From NCBI GenBank assembly GCA_042138015.1, contig JBHIVA010000069.1, forward strand, positions 1 to 9,815: 9,815 bases of DNA. The letters are read 5' to 3'. The DNA is from TH1177 sp042138015 (GTDB taxonomy: Archaea > Thermoproteota > Nitrososphaeria > Nitrososphaerales > Nitrososphaeraceae). Each line of letters opens with the position of its first letter. The stretch's first letter is position 1. Shown here in pieces: positions 7,063 to 9,815 of this stretch. The notes under the pieces were generated by a model. That model did no database searches. It had not been told where the DNA came from and was given only the letters and a program-made list of their open reading frames with translations. The position numbers and the translations under genes are program-made.

Positions 7063-7909
7063 ATGAAATATGCCAATCCAAAAGTTTTAGTCGATACCCA
7101 AGGGTAGAAGATCATATCAACGATAATAGTGTTAGGATTGCTGAAGTTGACTATGATCCAAAAACAAATTATCATTTAGGTCATATACCTAGTGCAGTAT
7201 TATTTGATTGGAAAAAAGATATCAATGATCCAGTTGCAAGAAATATAATTTCAAGAGATGATTGTACAACACTATTACAAAAAGGTGGAATAAACGATGA
7301 TACTACTCTCATTTTGTATGGTGATTTTAATAATTGGTTTGCTGCCTTTGCTTTCTGGGTTTTTAAATATTATGGATATAAGGATATCAGACTGATGAAT
7401 GGCGGAAGAAAAAAGTGGCTTGAGGAAGACAGGCCAATTTCTAAAGATGTGTCCAATTTCTCGAAGGGTAATGGTAACTTTGAGGCTGCTGAACCTGATG
7501 AAAGTATTAGAGTTTATTTAGATGATGTAAGAGACAAAGTAAATTCACAACAAGGTACATTAGTTGATGTAAGAAGTCCGGCTGAGTTTACTGGACAAAT
7601 AACAGCTCCTCCAGAATATCCTACAGAACATGCGCAGAGAGGAGGACATATTCCTAGCGCACAAAATATTCCCTGAGGTCAAGCAGTTAATGAAGATGGT
7701 ACTTTTTTTTTAAATCACTGGAAGATTTGAAAAAGCTATATGAACCAAAAGGAATAACTCCAGACAAAGAAGTCATCTCATATTGTAGAATAGGAGAACG
7801 TTCTTCCCACACATGGTTTGTATTGAAATATCTTCTTGGATATCCCAATGTTAAAAACTATGAGGGATCATGTACAGAGTGGGGAAATATGATTAAGAAT
7901 CCGATTTAA
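7063..7909 (+). pseudogene. Rhodanese-type sulfurtransferase with three inactivating lesions
   Basis: Two-domain rhodaneses move sulfane sulfur from thiosulfate or mercaptopyruvate to cyanide or thiols; the span equals about 282 codons, the family's normal length. Frame 1 gives MKYANPKVLVDTQG and then TAG at 7105. Frame 3 then carries the first domain: VEDHINDNSVRIAEVDYDP, YHLGHIPSAVLFDWKKDIND, LILYGDFNNWFAAFAFW and RLMNGGRKKW. Next come the linker and second domain: LVDVRSPAEFTGQ, PPEYPTEHAQRGGHIPSAQN. Frame 2 supplies the end: SLEDLKKLYEPKGI, the active-site loop SYCRIGERSS with its catalytic Cys, and YEGSCTEWGN. Lesion 1: near 7101 one base is missing (CAAGGGTA where CAATGGGTA, Gln-Trp-Val, is expected). 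Lesion 2: IPW becomes IP-stop (TGA at 7674-7676 for TGG). Lesion 3: a T9 run at 7703-7711 shifts frame. The catalytic Cys can no longer be translated in frame with the first domain. I infer recent decay, since the protein is otherwise fully legible. Confidence 0.92.
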
Positions 7910-8200
7910 AAATAGGATATTTCTAAACTCCAATCTAAAAATGATATAAATAATATTATCTATTATGGCGTCTCTACTAAGCATTTTCCTCTAGTATTAA
8001 GTTTGTTTTATTAAAAGATATTTGTGACCATATACAATAACCAATTCTCGGGTACTGTGGGATTTATAATGATATAACCCTATTTTTTGAATCTGTATTG
8101 CTAAATTTTTAAAAAATTTGGGCATATAATAAACGATAAAGATAAATAAAAAAAAATTGTTTCTAATAGCAGTTAACAAGAATTATTTCTATATTGATTA

Positions 8201-8217
8201 CAATAGCGAAACTATTG
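8201..8217. repeat. Small inverted repeat (hairpin)
   Basis: CAATAG, loop CGAAA, CTATTG: a perfect 6-bp stem with a 5-base loop, in sequence less A+T-rich than its surroundings. It could be a protein-binding site or part of a decayed element. There is no T-run after it, so it is not an obvious terminator. Confidence 0.4.
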
Positions 8218-8352
8218 CGAGTTTAAAGAACAAAATAAAGAGCCCATTTGATTGCGTCTGCTTTGTTATGACTTACCAAAAAACCCAGGAAAATAATTAA
8301 TGAGTTTAGCCGACTAAGTTAAGATATTTCCTATATCGTTATTAGGAATTAA

Positions 8353-8466
8353 AGAACAAATGTTAAAAAACAAGCTTTTATCGTTGACATTTTAGGTAAA
8401 TTTGGGACATTAGAAAGAAGTCAAAAGAAAGATATTGCAAAGAAACTAATTGATATAACAATGTAG
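8353..8466 (+). pseudogene. Possible C-terminal remnant of an unidentified gene
   Basis: A 37-residue stop-to-stop frame without any ATG contains VDILGKFGTLERSQKKDIAK and ends KKLIDITM before TAG at 8464-8466. Its amphipathic helical composition (Gly-Lys-Phe-Gly-Thr-Leu-Glu followed by a Lys-rich helix) reads more like protein than chance translation of A+T-rich DNA. No start codon exists upstream in frame and I do not recognise the family. It may be the tail of a lost gene. Confidence 0.22.
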
Positions 8467-8503
8467 ATTCCAAAATAATTAATTTAATTAACAGATAGAT
8501 CAG

Positions 8504-8516
8504 AAAATAAAAAAAA
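8504..8516 (-). terminator. U-tract terminator of the secreted Cys-rich protein
   Basis: Just after the stop codon at 8522-8524, the minus strand reads TTTTTTTTATTTT with no strong hairpin. This is the usual archaeal intrinsic terminator form and the clearest in the window. Confidence 0.5.
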
Positions 8517-8521
8517 GTGGA

Positions 8522-9367
8522 TTAAGGTGGTGGTGACAATGGATTGTTCAGGCATGTTACGAATGCTTGTAGGGAAGGACCACTACCTGTAACAGTCGCT
8601 GTTACTGTCCAGCCTTCTCCTGCTGATTTATGATTTGAAATTGCTGCAGGATTTCCTGTTACTGTATACCCGCCTCCAGTTGCAACATCGCCCGCATCAC
8701 AATTAGCGGTTGAAGTGAACGGAGTGGCTGAATCAAGATTACCCGCATTTTCATATGTAGAGGCTGTGACTGTGCCTCCTGCTTCTACATCACAGGCTCC
8801 TTCAGCATCTGCATCTACAACCCAAACACCTTCCAAGTCAGTTCCTTCTGGACACTGTTCTGCCGGTGTTGCTGCATCACACAATTCCTCATCTGTTACG
8901 ATTGCACCTGCACCCAAGTTAGAACCTTCGCCACATGTAAACAATGGGATTTGAGGTGGTTGTGGTCCAGCATTAGCTCTTGTCTGCTCGTTACCATTAG
9001 CATTTACACATACATTTACTAGATTTCTGTCAAAGTTTATCCTATCTACAAGTCCGGTACCAGTCTCTGTATTTGCTGCTCCTGGACCCCCTTCATTTGC
9101 TGCTTCTATGTCAGTATTATCTTGAGGTATCCCGTTAACATCTACCCCATTTACATTGACGTTACTATTTCCACAATTTATTTTCTGAATATTTAGGTGA
9201 GAGACCTTTGGTTCTTTTTGATCATAACTATAGCTATTGTCGGATTGGTAATGGTTATCGTCGTATGTTTCCGCTTGTGCATTCCATATCATTGATGGAC
9301 TTAAAGTCAAAAGTCCTGCGGCTACTATCAACGTGATAAAAGCCGGAACTATCGTGATATTGGTCAT
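8522..9367 (-). CDS. Secreted cysteine-rich surface protein, NVNG family with C-terminal module
   Basis: An intact 281-residue protein. Residues 1-32 are a Sec signal peptide (hydrophobic ITLIVAAGLLTL, cleavage after WNAQA). A polar Tyr/Asp/Ser segment follows, then HLNIQKINCGNSNVNVNGVD (58-77), a segment I recall in many exported proteins of Nitrosocosmicus-type archaea. Next comes an Asn/Gly/Ala-rich stretch and NLVNVCVNANGNEQ. The second half is different: it is acidic and Cys-rich (Cys 145, 163, 172, 192), then has STANCDAGDVATGGGYTVTG and GEGWTVTATVTGSGPSLQAF followed by VTCLN (220-274). That pattern matches a Cys-GGG-Gly-Trp-Cys module seen in secreted bacterial, especially actinobacterial, proteins. 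Eight mature-region Cys could form four disulfides outside the cell. The gene is visibly richer in G+C than its neighbours, most of all in the second half, which suggests transfer or a borrowed module. Function is unknown; a surface or adhesive role is only inferred. Confidence 0.85.
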   Translation of the reverse strand: MTNITIVPAFITLIVAAGLLTLSPSMIWNAQAETYDDNHYQSDNSYSYDQKEPKVSHLNIQKINCGNSNVNVNGVDVNGIPQDNTDIEAANEGGPGAANTETGTGLVDRINFDRNLVNVCVNANGNEQTRANAGPQPPQIPLFTCGEGSNLGAGAIVTDEELCDAATPAEQCPEGTDLEGVWVVDADAEGACDVEAGGTVTASTYENAGNLDSATPFTSTANCDAGDVATGGGYTVTGNPAAISNHKSAGEGWTVTATVTGSGPSLQAFVTCLNNPLSPPP

Positions 9368-9386
9368 TACTTGTCAAATACCAATT

Positions 9387-9395
9387 TAATATATC
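9387..9395 (-). promoter_or_regulatory. TATA box of the secreted Cys-rich protein
   Basis: The minus strand reads GATATATTA, centred about 24-25 bases before the ATG at 9367, with no Shine-Dalgarno. This fits a leaderless transcript and supports the chosen start. Confidence 0.5.
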
Positions 9396-9667
9396 TATGG
9401 TTAGAAGGAACATTATCTGTCTTTGTAATATTTCAAGATTCTTTTTTATTAACGATAAGAATGATAGCAATTGATCTACAAGTACAACAAGAAAATATTT
9501 ATCCTACTTTTGTACTGCACGAGTTAGTATTATTAATATTGTTGGTGTAATATATAAATTAATTCAGTAATAAAAAAAAGAAAATTCTGAATGTCTTGTA
9601 TTTTATATGAAGTGTACTCCAGTTTTAAGTTTTTTAGTGTGGATTTTCATGCGGTTATGTAGAACGA

Positions 9668-9683
9668 ATAATGCTAGCATTAT
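9668..9683. repeat. Perfect 16-bp palindrome
   Basis: ATAATGCTAGCATTAT is self-complementary over all 16 bases with no loop, as expected of an operator for a homodimeric regulator. It lies about 300 bases upstream of the secreted-protein start and 10 bases before a second inverted repeat. Confidence 0.5.
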
Positions 9684-9692
9684 GAATTTTAA

Positions 9693-9718
9693 AACCTATG
9701 ATAATAATTTTATAGGTT
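9693..9718. repeat. Inverted repeat AACCTAT/ATAGGTT
   Basis: Seven-base arms (9693-9699 and 9712-9718) flank a 12-base A+T spacer. Together with the palindrome just upstream it makes a compact pair of dyad symmetries in non-coding DNA. A regulatory site or transcript hairpin is possible; no T-run follows directly. Confidence 0.4.
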
Positions 9719-9815
9719 ATAAAAATATAAAAATATTTTAAAGTATTGAATGTAAAATTTATCTTTATTTGAATACAGATTAAATCTTAGATATTGAATT
9801 TATTAAATCATGTTA

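Larger units (their letters stand above)
7910..8521. other. Intergenic stretch with hairpin and short remnant
   Basis: No gene is supported on either strand. A 60-codon minus frame at 7997-8179 is hydrophobic and Lys/Tyr-rich, as expected from A+T-rich DNA, and has no family resemblance, so I leave it out. The region holds the hairpin at 8201-8217, an A+T palindrome-like run at 8103-8119, and a possible coding remnant at 8353-8466. Confidence 0.5.
9396..9815. other. A+T-rich intergenic region at the right edge
   Basis: No gene is supported. A 23-codon plus frame at ATG 9591 and the short minus-strand frame that overlaps the secreted-protein gene are not convincing. The stretch holds the 16-bp palindrome at 9668-9683 and the inverted repeat at 9693-9718, followed by very A+T-rich DNA (aaaaatataaaaatatttt) that could serve as a promoter for a gene beyond the window. 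Confidence 0.5.

Noticed and set aside
8103..8119. A+T palindrome AAATTTTT-A-AAAAATTT
   Set aside because: Such runs arise readily in DNA this A+T-rich, and no gene end lies nearby.
7997..8179. 60-codon minus-strand frame
   Set aside because: Phe/Ile/Tyr/Lys composition as expected from A+T-rich DNA, with no family pattern; weakly possible only.
8715..8954. 79-codon plus-strand frame rich in Pro, Ser and Thr
   Set aside because: It is antisense to the secreted Cys-rich protein; the composition reflects the complement of Asp/Glu/Gly/Ala codons.
9255..9470. 71-codon minus-strand frame
   Set aside because: It overlaps the signal-peptide region of the intact gene at 8522-9367 in another frame and lacks a suitably placed promoter; the true gene has its TATA box at 9387-9395.
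1..9815. CRISPR array, tRNA, rRNA, insertion sequence or integrase
   Set aside because: I saw no regularly spaced direct repeats, no cloverleaf or rRNA-like segments, and no transposase or recombinase motifs on either strand.

Overview
The window looks like an ammonia-oxidising archaeon of the Nitrososphaeraceae (Thaumarchaeota/Nitrososphaerota), most likely close to 'Candidatus Nitrosocosmicus'. The signs are strong A+T richness, TATA boxes about 25 bases upstream of start codons with no Shine-Dalgarno (leaderless transcripts), an archaeal Hef/FANCM-type helicase, an orphan Cache-domain sensor, Kelch repeats, and a secreted protein carrying the INC-x4-VNVNG-VDVNG-type segment that I recall as common in that lineage. 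The assignment rests on protein-family recognition, not on a marker gene.

Layout. 1-128 is the secretory N-terminus of a minus-strand gene that runs off the left edge. 129-507 is non-coding and holds a short minus-strand STAS-like remnant that ends near the point where homology to Hef begins. 508-2267 is a broken Hef-type helicase: helicase domain 1 is missing, and the C-terminal domain is separated from the rest by a frameshift at an A7 run. 2268-3631 is mostly sparse sequence with one small leaderless ORF (2507-2713) and a possible decayed minus-strand gene in two frames (2926-3308). 3632-4567 (minus) is an intact classical short-chain dehydrogenase, divergent from 4668-5663 (plus), an intact membrane-anchored dCache sensor with no output domain. 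5806-6177 (minus) is the C-terminal stub of a Kelch protein. 6232-6933 (minus) is an intact exported protein of unknown function. It shares a divergent promoter region with 7063-7909 (plus), a two-domain rhodanese carrying three separate inactivating lesions. 7910-8521 is non-coding with one short remnant and a hairpin. 8522-9367 (minus) is an intact, compositionally distinct, cysteine-rich secreted protein. 9396-9815 is A+T-rich sequence with a perfect 16-bp palindrome.

Reading of the whole. I see no operon and no new multi-gene system. The intact genes are single units with their own promoters, and most act at the cell surface (an exported protein, a Cache sensor and a secreted Cys-rich protein). 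Between them lie at least three clear gene ruins (Hef, Kelch, rhodanese) and several short possible remnants. The most notable feature is this density of decaying genes, including a DNA-repair helicase, in an accessory stretch. Homopolymer base-calling errors could account for two of the lesions (A7 at 2044-2050, T9 at 7703-7711). They cannot account for the missing 5' ends of Hef and Kelch or for the TGG-to-TGA nonsense change.
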